In this document: positions 41,227 through 50,707 of the stretch, one piece after another
Layout of the letters: every line of letters starts with the position of its first letter
How positions within the stretch are numbered: the stretch's first letter is position 1
DNA from: Leucobacter sp. Psy1
Lineage (GTDB): Bacteria; Actinomycetota; Actinomycetes; Actinomycetales; Microbacteriaceae
Reading direction: 5' to 3'
Assembly: GCF_020096995.1 (NCBI RefSeq)
Contig: NZ_CP083692.1
Coordinates: forward strand, 2,728,001 to 2,792,000
DNA length: 64,000 bases
Notes under the pieces: model-generated
The model's database searches: none
The model's input: only the letters and a program-made list of their open reading frames with translations
What the model was told of the DNA's origin: nothing
Program-made: the position numbers and the translations under genes

Positions 41227-42666
41227 TCAGTACGCGCCAACGGGTTTCACGACGGTCTTGGCCGTGCGCAACAGAATGAGGAGGTCGCCGACCATCGACC
41301 AATTCTCGACGTAGTAGAGGTCGAGTCGCACACTGTCCTCCCATGAGAGGTTGCTCCTGCCGCTCACCTGCCACAGTCCCGTGATTCCGGGTTTGACGAG
41401 CAGGCGCCGGTGCACCCAGCGCTCGTACTGGTCCACCTCGCTCGGCATCGGCGGGCGAGGCCCGACGAGTGACATTTCGCCTCTGACGACGTTCACGAGT
41501 TGCGGCAGCTCATCCAGCGAATGCCGCCTGAGGAAGCGCCCGACTCGGGTCACCCGCGGATCCTGCTTGAGCTTGAACAGCACGTTCTTGCCGTCCGGGA
41601 GGTCGAGGAGGCCAGGAAGCTGGTCTTCGGCGTCCATCGCCATCGATCGGAACTTCAACATGGAGAAGCGGCGCGTCCCCAAGCCCACCCGTTCCTGCCG
41701 GAAGATGACCGGGCCGGGACTGTCCATCCGCACGGCAATCGCGACAGCGGCGAACACCGGACTCAGAAGCGCAAGCAGCACCGTGGCACCCAGGAGATCG
41801 AACATCCGCTTCGCAAACTGCTTCCGGCCGACGAACTCCGGATACTCCACGTGGATGAACGGAAGCCCCGAGACCGGCCTCATGTGAATGCGGGGCCCGG
41901 CGATATCAGTGAGAGAGGCGGTGACGATGAGGTCGATCTTGCGCGACTCCAGTTCCCAGCCGATCTCGCGCATGCGGACCGGATCGATCGCGTCCGCACT
42001 TGTCATGATGAGCGTATTTACCTTCAGCGCGTCCACTGCCTCGAGGAGCCTGTCGTAACTCGCGACGACGGGCAGGCCCGGCAGCAAATTGCGGTTGGCC
42101 CCGTGCTCGGTCACTGCGCCGATGATCCCGAATCCCGAGTACCGGTTTCGCGAGATCTCGCGAGCGACGTGCGCGCTCTTCACGCGCTCGCCCACGATGA
42201 GCGTTCGGTAGATGTTCCGATGCCTCCGACGCTGACGGTGCAGTCTCTTCCGCCACATCCATCGCGTGAGCAGCAGGAGGAAGAGCCCGACCGGCAGCGC
42301 GAGGAAGAGGTATCCGCGCCCGATTCTCGCCTGCACCGCGAACGCGATGATGGCGTATACCCCGAAGGTCATCAGGGTGAGGTTGATGACCCGCTTGTAT
42401 TCGACGGGCCCGAGCCCGATGATCTTCGGATCCCGGGAGTCGCCGATGCCGAGGGCGATGAGCCAGGCCGCCGCCAGTGAGAGGGAGACGAGGGAGTATG
42501 CGACCTCGAGCGAAGCCCGACCGAAGATCGGAATCTCCAATTCCGTCGGCATGAATCCGAAGCGGACGTACTGTGCACCGAAAACGCTGAGCACGACGAT
42601 CACCGAATCGGAGATCATCAGCTTCCACGCATACCTGCGCTCCCACGCAGGGGTGCTGTGAGCCAT
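41227..42666 (-). CDS. Polyprenyl-phosphate sugar-1-phosphate transferase (exopolysaccharide initiation)
   Basis: A 479-residue enzyme of the WbaP/PssY-type family. Four to five N-terminal helices precede a CoA-binding-like domain (YRTLIVGERVKSAHVAREISRNRYSGFGIIGAV). Next comes the catalytic bacterial sugar transferase domain, with KRMFDLLGATVLLALLSPVF, FRQERVGLGTRRFSMLKFRSM, RRHSLDELPQLVNVVRGEMSLVGPRPP and the closing KPGITGLWQVSGRSNLSWEDSVRLDLYYVENWS. It loads the first sugar phosphate onto undecaprenyl phosphate for a cell-surface polysaccharide. No other glycan genes flank it, so its partners lie elsewhere. Confidence 0.92.
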   Translation of the reverse strand: MAHSTPAWERRYAWKLMISDSVIVVLSVFGAQYVRFGFMPTELEIPIFGRASLEVAYSLVSLSLAAAWLIALGIGDSRDPKIIGLGPVEYKRVINLTLMTFGVYAIIAFAVQARIGRGYLFLALPVGLFLLLLTRWMWRKRLHRQRRRHRNIYRTLIVGERVKSAHVAREISRNRYSGFGIIGAVTEHGANRNLLPGLPVVASYDRLLEAVDALKVNTLIMTSADAIDPVRMREIGWELESRKIDLIVTASLTDIAGPRIHMRPVSGLPFIHVEYPEFVGRKQFAKRMFDLLGATVLLALLSPVFAAVAIAVRMDSPGPVIFRQERVGLGTRRFSMLKFRSMAMDAEDQLPGLLDLPDGKNVLFKLKQDPRVTRVGRFLRRHSLDELPQLVNVVRGEMSLVGPRPPMPSEVDQYERWVHRRLLVKPGITGLWQVSGRSNLSWEDSVRLDLYYVENWSMVGDLLILLRTAKTVVKPVGAY

Positions 42667-42819
42667 CGGGCTACGACACCCTCTCGCGAGTTCCCACCGG
42701 TGCAGACTCCTACTTCAGTTCCCTTTACCCTGACTATGGACTGCACAAAAGTCTAAGCGAAGAGTGGGTGGAGCCGAGCCGCTCGCGGACTTTGCCCTGT
42801 TCGAAGATGACGTTCGCGA

Positions 42820-43323
42820 CTATTTTCGAACAATGAGGAACGCGATGGCTGCCCCCAGCCATCCGCCCAGGGAATTCGCGAGAACGTCGAGCAGCGTCGC
42901 GAAGCGGTTCTCGAGGAAGAGGAGCTGCGCCACTTCGACCGCGCCGGAGACCAGCGTCGGGATGACGAGTGCGAGCCACCGGTAGCGACGCGGCAGGAGC
43001 AGCGCGACGAAGAAGCCGAGCGGCACGAACATGATCACATTCGCTGAGAACTCGAGCGCCCCGTATTCGAACCACGTGGGCACACCCAGGGTATGCAGCG
43101 CGTGGAGTACACGCTCAACCGTGCCCTCCATGCCCTGGTCCACCGGCTGCGGCCACAGGGTGATCGCGAGAATGATCGCCCCGAAAACGGCGAGTCCGGC
43201 GAGCGCCACGCGCACGCGGCTCGGCGCGACCCGAGGGCGAGGTCTCGCCGGCTCGGCACGGACTTCCTGAGCAGGCTCGACATCGGACTCGCGTGCGACC
43301 TCAATGGTCTGCGTATCCGTCAC
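42820..43323 (-). CDS. VanZ family membrane protein
   Basis: A 167-residue protein with an acidic N-terminal tail, then four hydrophobic segments. The VanZ pattern is visible in FEYGALEFSANVIMFVPLGFFVALLLPRRYRWL followed by SGAVEVAQLLFLENRFATLLDVLANSLGGWLGAAIAF. GTG at 43323 is 4 nt after the ccsB stop, so it is co-transcribed with the cytochrome c maturation genes, an arrangement without an obvious functional reason. VanZ proteins are associated with teicoplanin resistance in some bacteria, but their general role is unclear. Confidence 0.85.
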   Translation of the reverse strand: MTDTQTIEVARESDVEPAQEVRAEPARPRPRVAPSRVRVALAGLAVFGAIILAITLWPQPVDQGMEGTVERVLHALHTLGVPTWFEYGALEFSANVIMFVPLGFFVALLLPRRYRWLALVIPTLVSGAVEVAQLLFLENRFATLLDVLANSLGGWLGAAIAFLIVRK

Positions 43324-43327
43324 CGGC

Positions 43328-44356
43328 TCAGAGCCCGGAATATGCGTGGAGTCCCTTGAAGAACACGTTGACCACGGTGTAGTTGAAGATGATCGCGGAG
43401 TAGGCGATGATCGACAGCCACGCCGAGCGGGTGCCGCGCCAGCCGCGGGTGGCCCGAGCGTGGATGAAGCCCGCGTAGAGCACCCAGATCACGAAGGTCC
43501 AGACCTCCTTGACGTCCCAGCCCCAGTAACGACTCCAGGCGGCTTCGGCCCAGATGGCGCCGGCGATGAGGGTGAACGTCCAGAAGACGAAGCCGATGAT
43601 CGCCATGCGGTACGAGAGGTCCTCGAGACGCACCGCATTCGGCATCGTCGTCATCCAGCGCATGCCGCTGTAGGGGCCGTTGTCGGTCGAGGTGACCATG
43701 CCCTCGCGACGGGTCTGCAGCAGCTGGAGGATCGAAAGCCCGAACGAGAGGGTCAGGAACGCGATCGCCAGCACCGCGACGAGAATGTGGATGACGAGCC
43801 AGTAGGAGTCGAGCGCCGGCATGAGCGGCACGATCTCGACGTAGTAGTTGATCTTCGTCACGGCGAGGAAGAGGACGGTCATCCCCGTGACGAGCGCTCC
43901 GAGGAACCGCAGGTCGACGAAGAACTGGACGACCAGGAAGATGAGAATGATCGCGAGCGTCGCCGTGAGGGCGAACTCGTACATATTGGCCCACGGCACC
44001 CGCTCGGCACCGATGCCGCGCATGACCGTGGCGGCGAAGTGGAGCACGAAGCCGAGCACGGTGAGCGAGAACCCGATGCGGAGAGTGCGCGACCGGGTCC
44101 GATCCTCGCGGGATCCGCCAGCGCCGGCCGCAGTCCGCGTGTCGGGGCGGGTCAGCACATCGGTACCACCGGCGGTGCTGCCGCCACCTGCGCTCGCGTT
44201 CGCCGGAGCGGCCGATCCCGCTCGACCCGAGGTCTGAGCCACCGCCGCGACGTCACCGCTGCGGTTCGCGAGATCGACGACGTAGAACACGAACGCGATC
44301 GCGTAGACGAGCATCGCCGAGTAGAGCGACAGCGTTGAATATTCCTCGAGCACCAC
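43328..44356 (-). CDS. ccsB: Cytochrome c biogenesis protein CcsB/ResC
   Basis: A 342-residue multispan protein (about eight helices) of System II haem delivery. The tryptophan-rich haem-handling motif WAEAAWSRYWGWDVKEVW is present, as are His residues in helices at FVLHFAATV and YWLVIHILVA. A variable Gly/Ser/Ala-rich stretch (about 37-85) lies between helices 1 and 2. GTG at 44356 has a TAGGCT box 8 nt upstream, so an internal promoter may supplement the operon. With ResB it carries haem across the membrane and attaches it to apocytochrome. Confidence 0.92.
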   Translation of the reverse strand: MVLEEYSTLSLYSAMLVYAIAFVFYVVDLANRSGDVAAVAQTSGRAGSAAPANASAGGGSTAGGTDVLTRPDTRTAAGAGGSREDRTRSRTLRIGFSLTVLGFVLHFAATVMRGIGAERVPWANMYEFALTATLAIILIFLVVQFFVDLRFLGALVTGMTVLFLAVTKINYYVEIVPLMPALDSYWLVIHILVAVLAIAFLTLSFGLSILQLLQTRREGMVTSTDNGPYSGMRWMTTMPNAVRLEDLSYRMAIIGFVFWTFTLIAGAIWAEAAWSRYWGWDVKEVWTFVIWVLYAGFIHARATRGWRGTRSAWLSIIAYSAIIFNYTVVNVFFKGLHAYSGL

Positions 44357-44405
44357 GATTACTCAGCCTAACCGCTCAGGGACGAAAGTCGCTGGGAATC
44401 CTGAG

Positions 44406-46079
44406 TCACAACAGATCCCGATGCCGGTCGCGAAGGTCGTTCACGGCCCGCTCGAGCGAGGGGTCGTCTCCGCGGGCCAGCGCCGCGTACTGGAGCGCGA
44501 TGCCGTCGTCGGTCTGCACCGCCTTCACCCACATGCGGCGGCGCGGCACGAAGAGCGACCACATGAGGCCGCCGAGCGCGCTCAACGCGAAGATCAGCAC
44601 CCAGATCTGCGTCGGGTTCCGCATCACGTCGAATGAGGCGTAGCGCGGCACGGCTTCGAAGGAAACGGTGCCCATGCCGTCGGGCAGCTCAAGGGTGTCC
44701 CCGGGCGCGAGCTCGAGCGACTCACGATCGACGGCACGGCCGGTGAGCTGCTCCATCTCCCCCGTCTCGAGGGTGTACACGGACTGCGGCACACCGGCAT
44801 CGAGCCCGAGGTCCCCGACGAAGGCGTCGAGGGTGAGCACGGGGTTCTCGAGGTCAGGGTAGCTCGAGGTGTATGCGCCGCTCTCGAGCTCCGTCTGCGT
44901 CGGGTAGAAGAAGCCGCGCAGCCCGAGTTGTGTGTCCTCGCCGTCTGCGGTCGTGATGCCGTGCGGCACCTTGACGACGCCGAGGGAGGTCATGGTGTTG
45001 TCCTCCTGCGGAATGAACGGCATCGACTCGCTGTAGACGATCTCGCCCTCGGCGTTGCGCACCGTGATGGTGGGCGCGTAGCCGTTCGCAATGAGGTAGA
45101 TCGGCGATCCGTGGGTGCGGAGCGGCTGATTCACCTTGATCGTCTCGTCGGACGTCGATCCGTCGGTCTCGATGAGGGTCATGTCGGCGTTGAAGTCCTT
45201 GACCTGGCCGATGGCGTTGAGATTGCCGTCCTCTGGCGTCATGTACGAGACGTCGAACGAGTCGAGCCTGAGCGCGAACGGCTCGAGCGACGAGTCGTCG
45301 AAGGAGCGGCCCGAGTTCACGGTGTCGTAGTCGATGAGTTGATTCACCATCGTCTCGCCCTCGACGAGTACTTTCTGCCCGTTGAAGGTGATGGCGGTCC
45401 CGATACCGACGGCGATGAGCACGCCGAGCAGGGAGATGTGGAAGATGAGGTTGCCGGTCTCGCGGAGGTACCCGCGCTCCGCCGACACCGAGACCTCGGT
45501 CGCACCGCGCCGCGTCACCCGCTGTACCGAGGTGCGGTAGCGCTGCTGCTTCAGGATCCGCTCCGCCTCGGCGATCGCCTGCTCCGCGAACTCCTCGCGC
45601 TCGTCCGGTCCGGCGTTCGGATTGGAGATGCGGGTCTCCTGGAACCCGACCATCCGCTGCAGACGCGCGGGAGTCTTCGGAGGCTGGCCCCGCCACGCCT
45701 TCCAGTGGTGCATGATGCGGGGGATCACGCAGCCGATGAGCGAGATGAACAGCAGCAGGTAGATCGCCGAGAACCACACCGAGCTGTAGACGTCGAAGGC
45801 CTGGATCGGGAAGGCGTCAAGAATCGGGAAGAGGTCGGGGTGATCCTGCTCGTACTGGAGCACGCCGTTGGGGTCGGCCGCGCGCTGCGGGAACAGCGAC
45901 CCGGGAATCGCGGCGACCGCGAGCAGCAGCAGCAGGATCAGCGCCACCCGCATGCTCGTGAGCTGCCGCCAGAACCAGCGCAGCCAGCCGCGCCAGCCGA
46001 GGTCGGCGCCGCGCGCTTCGGCCGGGGCCGGAGCGCCCGATCCGTCGTCGTAATCAGAGGGCCGGGACAAAACCGTCAA
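44406..46079 (-). CDS. resB: Cytochrome c biogenesis protein ResB
   Basis: A 557-residue partner of CcsB. Three N-terminal transmembrane helices ([69 protein letters not shown]) flank a large extracellular domain and a fourth helix near 495-520 ([25 protein letters not shown]). The only start fitting the N-terminus is TTG at 46079, which overlaps the ccdA end by 26 nt; another TTG three codons later is possible. Rare-start use with overlap indicates strict coupling to ccdA. Confidence 0.9.
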   Translation of the reverse strand: MTVLSRPSDYDDGSGAPAPAEARGADLGWRGWLRWFWRQLTSMRVALILLLLLAVAAIPGSLFPQRAADPNGVLQYEQDHPDLFPILDAFPIQAFDVYSSVWFSAIYLLLFISLIGCVIPRIMHHWKAWRGQPPKTPARLQRMVGFQETRISNPNAGPDEREEFAEQAIAEAERILKQQRYRTSVQRVTRRGATEVSVSAERGYLRETGNLIFHISLLGVLIAVGIGTAITFNGQKVLVEGETMVNQLIDYDTVNSGRSFDDSSLEPFALRLDSFDVSYMTPEDGNLNAIGQVKDFNADMTLIETDGSTSDETIKVNQPLRTHGSPIYLIANGYAPTITVRNAEGEIVYSESMPFIPQEDNTMTSLGVVKVPHGITTADGEDTQLGLRGFFYPTQTELESGAYTSSYPDLENPVLTLDAFVGDLGLDAGVPQSVYTLETGEMEQLTGRAVDRESLELAPGDTLELPDGMGTVSFEAVPRYASFDVMRNPTQIWVLIFALSALGGLMWSLFVPRRRMWVKAVQTDDGIALQYAALARGDDPSLERAVNDLRDRHRDLL

Positions 46080-46860
46080 TCACCGCCTGCATCGCATACA
46101 TCATTCTCGTCCAGAGACCGGTCGCCATGAGTGCGCCGATCACCATCAGCATTACGCCGCCCGCGACGTTGATCGCGCGGATGTGCCGCTTCATGAATCC
46201 GGTGGCCTGCGTCATCCAGCCGAAGCCGAAGCCGGCGAGCACGAAAGGCAATCCGAGGCCGATGCAGTACATGACCCCGAGGATCGCGGCCCGCCCGGCC
46301 GACTCCGACTGCAGGCCGAGCCCCATGATCACGGCCAGGACCGGGCCCATGCATGGCGTCCATCCGATGCCGAACACGACACCGAGCAGGGGCGCTCCAG
46401 CGAGCCCGAGTCGCGGCTTCAAGCGAAGTTTTGCACTGCGCTGCATCCCGCTGAACACCCCGATGAAGACGAGGCCCATCAGGATGATGAGCACGCCCAC
46501 GATCCGGGTGATGAGTTCCTCCCACCGCAGCACCCAGACCGCGACGGTGCCGGCCAGCGTGATCATGGAGATGAAGACGGCGGAGAACCCGGCCACGAAG
46601 AGCAGCACTCCGGCAACCGTGCGCCACTTCGTTCCGCGGGGTCGCACAGCGACCGCGGTGGCAGCTGTCGCGCCGGCGGCAGGCTGGTCAGCCGCCCCGA
46701 CGCCCGTCGGCACCGGGGTCGCCGTGGCGGAGACGTACGCGAGATATCCGGGCACGAGCGGCAACACGCACGGCGACAGGAACGAGAGCACACCGGCGGC
46801 GAGCGCGATCACGGAGGCGACGAGCAGCTGCCCGTCGGCGACGAGATCTTGGATGCTCAC
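46054..46860 (-). CDS. ccdA: Thiol-disulfide interchange membrane protein CcdA
   Basis: A 268-residue, six-helix protein that passes electrons from cytoplasmic thioredoxin to extracytoplasmic thioredoxin-like proteins. Both redox cysteines are visible in [10 protein letters not shown] and GWTPCMGP. A 30-residue Ala-rich loop follows the first helix. The GTG start at 46860 lies 6 nt after the stop of the TlpA-like gene. It keeps the haem-binding cysteines of apocytochrome c reduced together with that protein. Confidence 0.93.
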   Translation of the reverse strand: MSIQDLVADGQLLVASVIALAAGVLSFLSPCVLPLVPGYLAYVSATATPVPTGVGAADQPAAGATAATAVAVRPRGTKWRTVAGVLLFVAGFSAVFISMITLAGTVAVWVLRWEELITRIVGVLIILMGLVFIGVFSGMQRSAKLRLKPRLGLAGAPLLGVVFGIGWTPCMGPVLAVIMGLGLQSESAGRAAILGVMYCIGLGLPFVLAGFGFGWMTQATGFMKRHIRAINVAGGVMLMVIGALMATGLWTRMMYAMQAVIDGFVPAL

Positions 46861-46866
46861 CCGCGT

Positions 46867-47472
46867 CTACGCAGACTCGTCGAGTGTCTCGGTGATGAGC
46901 GTGCGCAGCTGCGAGGCGTCGGCGAGCTGACCGAGCACGCGGTGCGCGACGCGGCCCTCGGTGTCGAGCACGAGCGTGGTCGGCACGGCGTTGAGCGGCA
47001 CCTGCCCGGCGAACGCCTGCTGCACCGCTCGGCCGCCTGCCGCGTCGAGGATCGAGGGGTACTCGATGCCGAACTGCTCAGCGAACTGCTCGGCCTGCGC
47101 TTGCTGGTCGCGGGTGTTCACGCCGACGAACTGCACGCCCTCAGGGCTGAACTCTTCGTAGGACTCGACGAGGTCTGGCGCCTCGGCTCGGCACGGGGCG
47201 CAACCCGCGTACCAGAAGTTGACGACGGTCACGTTGCCGATGGTGTCGTCCGAGCTGAGTGTGCCGCCGAACTCGGTGTCGCCGCTGAACTCGACGGGGT
47301 CGGTGCGGTCGGCCGGCGCAATGCTGAGCGACGAACCGTCGCCGGACACGTACCCCTTGTCGCTGGCCTCGTCCCACTGCTGGGAGAGATTGTCGTTGCC
47401 GCCGCTGCAGCTCGCGAGGGCGAGTACGGCGACGAGTGCGACCCCTGCGGTCGCGATTTTGCGATACTTCAC
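46867..47472 (-). CDS. TlpA/ResA-like thioredoxin lipoprotein
   Basis: A 201-residue extracytoplasmic redox protein. The signal peptide ends in the lipobox LASC (Cys22), and a thioredoxin fold follows with FWYAGCAPC (C91, C94) and the cis-Pro loop AVPTTLVLD. It reduces the haem-binding thiols of apocytochrome c, drawing electrons from CcdA, encoded next. The start overlaps the end of the phosphatase gene by 4 nt. This corresponds to CcsX in mycobacterial operons. Confidence 0.9.
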   Translation of the reverse strand: MKYRKIATAGVALVAVLALASCSGGNDNLSQQWDEASDKGYVSGDGSSLSIAPADRTDPVEFSGDTEFGGTLSSDDTIGNVTVVNFWYAGCAPCRAEAPDLVESYEEFSPEGVQFVGVNTRDQQAQAEQFAEQFGIEYPSILDAAGGRAVQQAFAGQVPLNAVPTTLVLDTEGRVAHRVLGQLADASQLRTLITETLDESA

Positions 47473-48113
47473 ACGGCTCCTACGTCGACGGAGTCTTCGA
47501 GCAGTCCCGAAGCGGGGCTGCGGTAATCCACTTCGAACCAGCGCCCGCCGCGCCGTTCGAACGTCGTGATGCTCGACAGGTCGCAGCGTCGCTTCGACGG
47601 GTTGTGGGCGAGAGGCCGACCCGCGACGTCGAGGTGTGCGATCCAGATGGGCGACTGATGGCTGACCATCACGATGTCGCCCTCACGAGTTGCATCCCAG
47701 GCATCGTCCATCGCTTCGCGCACGCGCGACGCGATGCTGCGGTACCGCTCACCCCAACTCGGGCGGAGCGGATTCCAGAGGCGATACCAGTATCGGGGCT
47801 GCTTGAACGCGGAATCGTCTCCCGAGTTCGGCTTGCCCTCGAAGAAGTTGGTGGGCTCGATAATGCGCTGGTCGGTCGCGATCTCGAGGCCGAGCACGCT
47901 CGCGATGGGCCGGGCGGACTGCTGGGCCCGCTGCAGCGGAGACGCGATGAGTTTCGTGATGTCGCGATCGCTCGCCGCGATCTCCCGAGCCGCGGCCTCG
48001 GCCATCTCGTGCCCGCGTTCGGACAGACCGAACCCGGGGAGGCGCCCGTAGAGCACACGGTCGGGGTTGTAGACCTCGCCGTGGCGCACCAGATGCAGGA
48101 GTTTATCGCTCAC
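47469..48113 (-). CDS. Histidine phosphatase (phosphoglycerate mutase-like)
   Basis: A 214-residue member of the histidine phosphatase superfamily: the catalytic RHG in HLVRHGEVYNPD, LTxxG-like GLSERGHEMA, ASPLQRAQQSA, and the second His in VMVSHQSPIW. GTG at 48113 follows a TAGACT box by 6 nt. It heads the cytochrome c maturation operon, as its counterpart does in other actinobacteria; why a phosphatase is linked there is not known. The substrate is unspecified. Confidence 0.88.
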   Translation of the reverse strand: MSDKLLHLVRHGEVYNPDRVLYGRLPGFGLSERGHEMAEAAAREIAASDRDITKLIASPLQRAQQSARPIASVLGLEIATDQRIIEPTNFFEGKPNSGDDSAFKQPRYWYRLWNPLRPSWGERYRSIASRVREAMDDAWDATREGDIVMVSHQSPIWIAHLDVAGRPLAHNPSKRRCDLSSITTFERRGGRWFEVDYRSPASGLLEDSVDVGAV

Positions 48114-48119
48114 GCCTCC

Positions 48120-48125
48120 AGTCTA
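48120..48125 (-). promoter_or_regulatory. -10 box TAGACT of the cytochrome c maturation operon
   Basis: TAGACT on the minus strand is followed by 6 nt and the GTG at 48113. Confidence 0.6.
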
Positions 48126-48155
48126 CGGCCGCGTGCCGGGGAAATTCCTTGGCGG

Positions 48156-49178
48156 TCAGCCGACGGGGCTCCAGCCGAGCGCCGGACCGATCCGCGTTGC
48201 CAGTTGATCGAGGATCTGCCGCCAATCGGCGAGCTCGAACTCGAACGGCAGCTCGAACAGGTAGTCGTCGGCCGCTTGGAAGGCGGGGTCTCCCTCGATG
48301 AAGGCGACGATCTCGTCGAGGGAGCCGACGACGTCGGGAGCCACGATGGTGTTCTTCCCGTGAATCCGGCCGACGCGACCCGCTCGCCCCTCCGCGTATG
48401 CGCGGTACTTGCGCACCTGATCCTCATCCGCACCATCGGTCGGCACGATCACCCGCGCCACCGCCACGCGCCGCGGTGTGGGCGATTCAGCCCGGGCCGC
48501 CGCCGCGCGGTACGCCTCGATCTGCGACCGCTGCACCCGGGAGAAGTCGGTGTCCCCGTCAGCGGAAGTACTGATGTTGCTCACCAGCCAGTGGAACCCG
48601 GCGCTCCCCGCCCACTCCGCCGAACGGAGAGAACCCCCTCCGTACCAGAGTCGCTCGGAGAGTCCCGGGCTGTGCGGTTCGACGCGTTCGGAGTCGAGGT
48701 CGCCCCCGATACCGGCGTAGGGCAGGACTTCGCGCACGCGATCCCCGGCGAGCAGGCCGCGCAGCCGTTCGATGCGCCCATACCCGTAGTCCTCGTCACG
48801 CCATCCGGTGTCGTGGACGATGTCGTTAACCGCTTCGTCGTACGCGGGCGGGTGGACGCTCAGGCCTGGACTCACCCGGCCTCCGGAGAGCACATCAGCG
48901 GTCGCGAGATCTTCGGCCAGCCGGAACGGGTTCTCGTGACCGACCGGGATCACAGCGGTGCCCAACCCGATGCGCTCCGTACTGCGGGCAAGCGCACCGA
49001 AGAGCACCGCCGGGGACGGGAGGCCGTACTGCAGGTGACGGGTGCGGAGCCATCCGCTGTCGAGCCCGAGACCCTCCGCGAAGCGGAACAGCTCGATCGT
49101 CTCGTCCAGTCCGCGCCGTGGATCCTCGCGCTGCATCGGACCGAGGTGAATGAACCCGAGATGCTTCGGAGCTGTCAT
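48156..49178 (-). CDS. LLM class flavin-dependent oxidoreductase
   Basis: A 340-residue luciferase-like monooxygenase of the alkanal type: AEGLGLDSGWLRTRHLQYG, ARSTERIGLGTAVIPVGHENPFRLAEDLATADVLSGGRVSPGLSVH, LWYGGGSLRSAEWAGSAGFHWLVSN, and PDVVGSLDEIVAFI. The ATG at 49178 was chosen over the longer frame, because homologues begin a few residues before LGFIHLGP and a purine-rich GGAAAGGCGG lies upstream. It is divergent from aspS and unrelated to the NtaA-type enzyme at 8477. Substrate and reductase partner are unknown. Confidence 0.87.
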   Translation of the reverse strand: MTAPKHLGFIHLGPMQREDPRRGLDETIELFRFAEGLGLDSGWLRTRHLQYGLPSPAVLFGALARSTERIGLGTAVIPVGHENPFRLAEDLATADVLSGGRVSPGLSVHPPAYDEAVNDIVHDTGWRDEDYGYGRIERLRGLLAGDRVREVLPYAGIGGDLDSERVEPHSPGLSERLWYGGGSLRSAEWAGSAGFHWLVSNISTSADGDTDFSRVQRSQIEAYRAAAARAESPTPRRVAVARVIVPTDGADEDQVRKYRAYAEGRAGRVGRIHGKNTIVAPDVVGSLDEIVAFIEGDPAFQAADDYLFELPFEFELADWRQILDQLATRIGPALGWSPVG

Positions 49179-49289
49179 CGTGCGCCGCCTTTCCAGGATG
49201 CCTGCCGATCCCCAGCGTACGACGGTGCGCTCGCGCGCAGCGGAGTGTGTCACTGCGTGACCCCTCACGCGGGCCCGGAGGCGGACCGC

Positions 49290-49295
49290 TAGACT
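49290..49295 (+). promoter_or_regulatory. -10 box TAGACT of aspS
   Basis: TAGACT is followed by 6 nt and the GTG at 49302, which decides the start over the GTG at 49296 that abuts the box. Confidence 0.6.
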
Positions 49296-49301
49296 GTGCG
49301 G

Positions 49302-50645
49302 GTGCTAGAGCGAGTGATGATCAAGGATCTGGCCGCCCGCGAGGACGGCCCCGTCAGCGTTTCCGGATGGGTCGAGAAGGTGCGCGACCAGCGGTACGTG
49401 CAGTTCGTCGTCCTCCGCGACGAGACCGGTGCGGTGCAGCTGGTCAACGGAGGGGTGCTGCGCGAGGCCGACCCCGAGAATCCGCGCTCCGACATCCTGC
49501 TCGAGCGGACCACCACCATCTCCGAACTGTCGCACGGCAGCTTCGTCACCGTCAGCGGCGAGCTGCAGCACAATGAGCGCGTGAAGCTCGGCGGGGTCGA
49601 GATCCAGATCGAGCAGCTCGAGGTCGTCAGCCGCGCCCTGCCCGACACCCCCATCGCCAAGGACTCGGCGATCGAGCACCGCCTCGACTGGCGCTTCCTC
49701 GACCTGCGTCGCCCCGAGCAGAACCTCGTGTTCCGCATCCAGACGACGTTCCTGAACGCGCTGCGCCAGGTGTGGGTGGAGCGGGACTTCATCGAGGTGC
49801 AGACACCGAAGCTCATGGCGTCCGCTTCCGAGTCGCGCGCCGAACTCTTCGCGGTCGACTACTTTGACGGGCAGGCATTCCTCGCGCAGAGCCCGCAGTT
49901 CTTCAAGCAGATGGCGCAGGCGGCCGGCTTCGGCGGCATCTTCGAGGTCGGACCGGCGTTCCGAGCCGACCCCTCGTTCACGTCGCGTCACGCGACCGAG
50001 TTCACCTCGGTCGACTCCGAACTCAGCTGGATCGACTCCCACGTCGACGTCATGGAGCTCCACGAGGAACTCATCGTCGCCGGCCTCACGGCGGTCAAGG
50101 AGAAGCACGGCGAGGCGATCCAGAAGCTCTTCGGCATCGAGATCACCGTCCCCGAGCGCCCCTTCCCCCGCATCCCCCTCGCCGAGGCGAAGGAGATCGT
50201 GAAAGCCGAGGGCTACGAGGTGCCCCGCGCCGACGCCGACATGGATCCGGAGGGCGAGCGCCGCATCGCCGCGCACGTCAAGAAGAAGTACGGCAGCGAC
50301 TTCGTCTTCCTCACCGACTACGACGCGTCGATCCGCCCGTTCTACCACATGCGCCACGACGATGACGCGCAGCTCACGAAGAGCTACGACCTCATCTACA
50401 ACGGCACCGAGATTTCGACGGGCGCCCAGCGCGAGCACCGCGTCGAGGTACTCGAGGCGCAGGCCCGCGAGAAGGGCATGGATCCGGCGGAGCTGAGCTT
50501 CTACCTCGACTTCTTCCGCTACGGCATGCCCCCGCACGGCGGCTTCGGCATGGGCCTCAACCGCGTGCTCATGCTGATGCTCAAGCAGTCCTCGATCCGT
50601 GAGACCACGTTCCTGTTCCGCGGACCGAACCGTCTCACGCCGTAA
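49302..50645 (+). CDS. aspS: Aspartyl-tRNA synthetase, archaeal-type (probably non-discriminating)
   Basis: A 447-residue class II synthetase. It has the N-terminal OB-fold (VSVSGWVEKVRDQRYVQFVVLRDETGAVQLV), motif 2 region (GIFEVGPAFRADPSFTSRHATEFTSVDSELSW) and motif 3 (GFGMGLNRVLMLML), but lacks the roughly 100-residue GAD insertion of ordinary bacterial AspRS, which is near 590 residues. This is the archaeal/eukaryal form, often able to charge both tRNA-Asp and tRNA-Asn and then needing GatCAB for Asn-tRNA. The GTG at 49302 is set by the -10 box. A strong terminator follows. Confidence 0.93.
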   Translation: MLERVMIKDLAAREDGPVSVSGWVEKVRDQRYVQFVVLRDETGAVQLVNGGVLREADPENPRSDILLERTTTISELSHGSFVTVSGELQHNERVKLGGVEIQIEQLEVVSRALPDTPIAKDSAIEHRLDWRFLDLRRPEQNLVFRIQTTFLNALRQVWVERDFIEVQTPKLMASASESRAELFAVDYFDGQAFLAQSPQFFKQMAQAAGFGGIFEVGPAFRADPSFTSRHATEFTSVDSELSWIDSHVDVMELHEELIVAGLTAVKEKHGEAIQKLFGIEITVPERPFPRIPLAEAKEIVKAEGYEVPRADADMDPEGERRIAAHVKKKYGSDFVFLTDYDASIRPFYHMRHDDDAQLTKSYDLIYNGTEISTGAQREHRVEVLEAQAREKGMDPAELSFYLDFFRYGMPPHGGFGMGLNRVLMLMLKQSSIRETTFLFRGPNRLTP

Positions 50646-50667
50646 CACTTCTCGACCCCTCGCGCTT

Positions 50668-50707
50668 TAGGGGCGCGCGCACCACACTCCGTGGGCGCGC
50701 GCCCCTA
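50668..50707 (+). terminator. Strong hairpin terminator after aspS
   Basis: Perfect 13-bp arms TAGGGGCGCGCGC (50668-50680) and GCGCGCGCCCCTA (50695-50707) are separated by a 14-nt loop. The following bases are only weakly T-rich, as is common in high-GC actinobacteria. Confidence 0.85.

Noticed and set aside
43304-49292. Long rightward frames at 43304-44338, 44928-46130, 46183-47526 and 47436-49292
   Set aside because: They are antisense to the cytochrome c maturation genes and the LLM oxidoreductase; no domain pattern.
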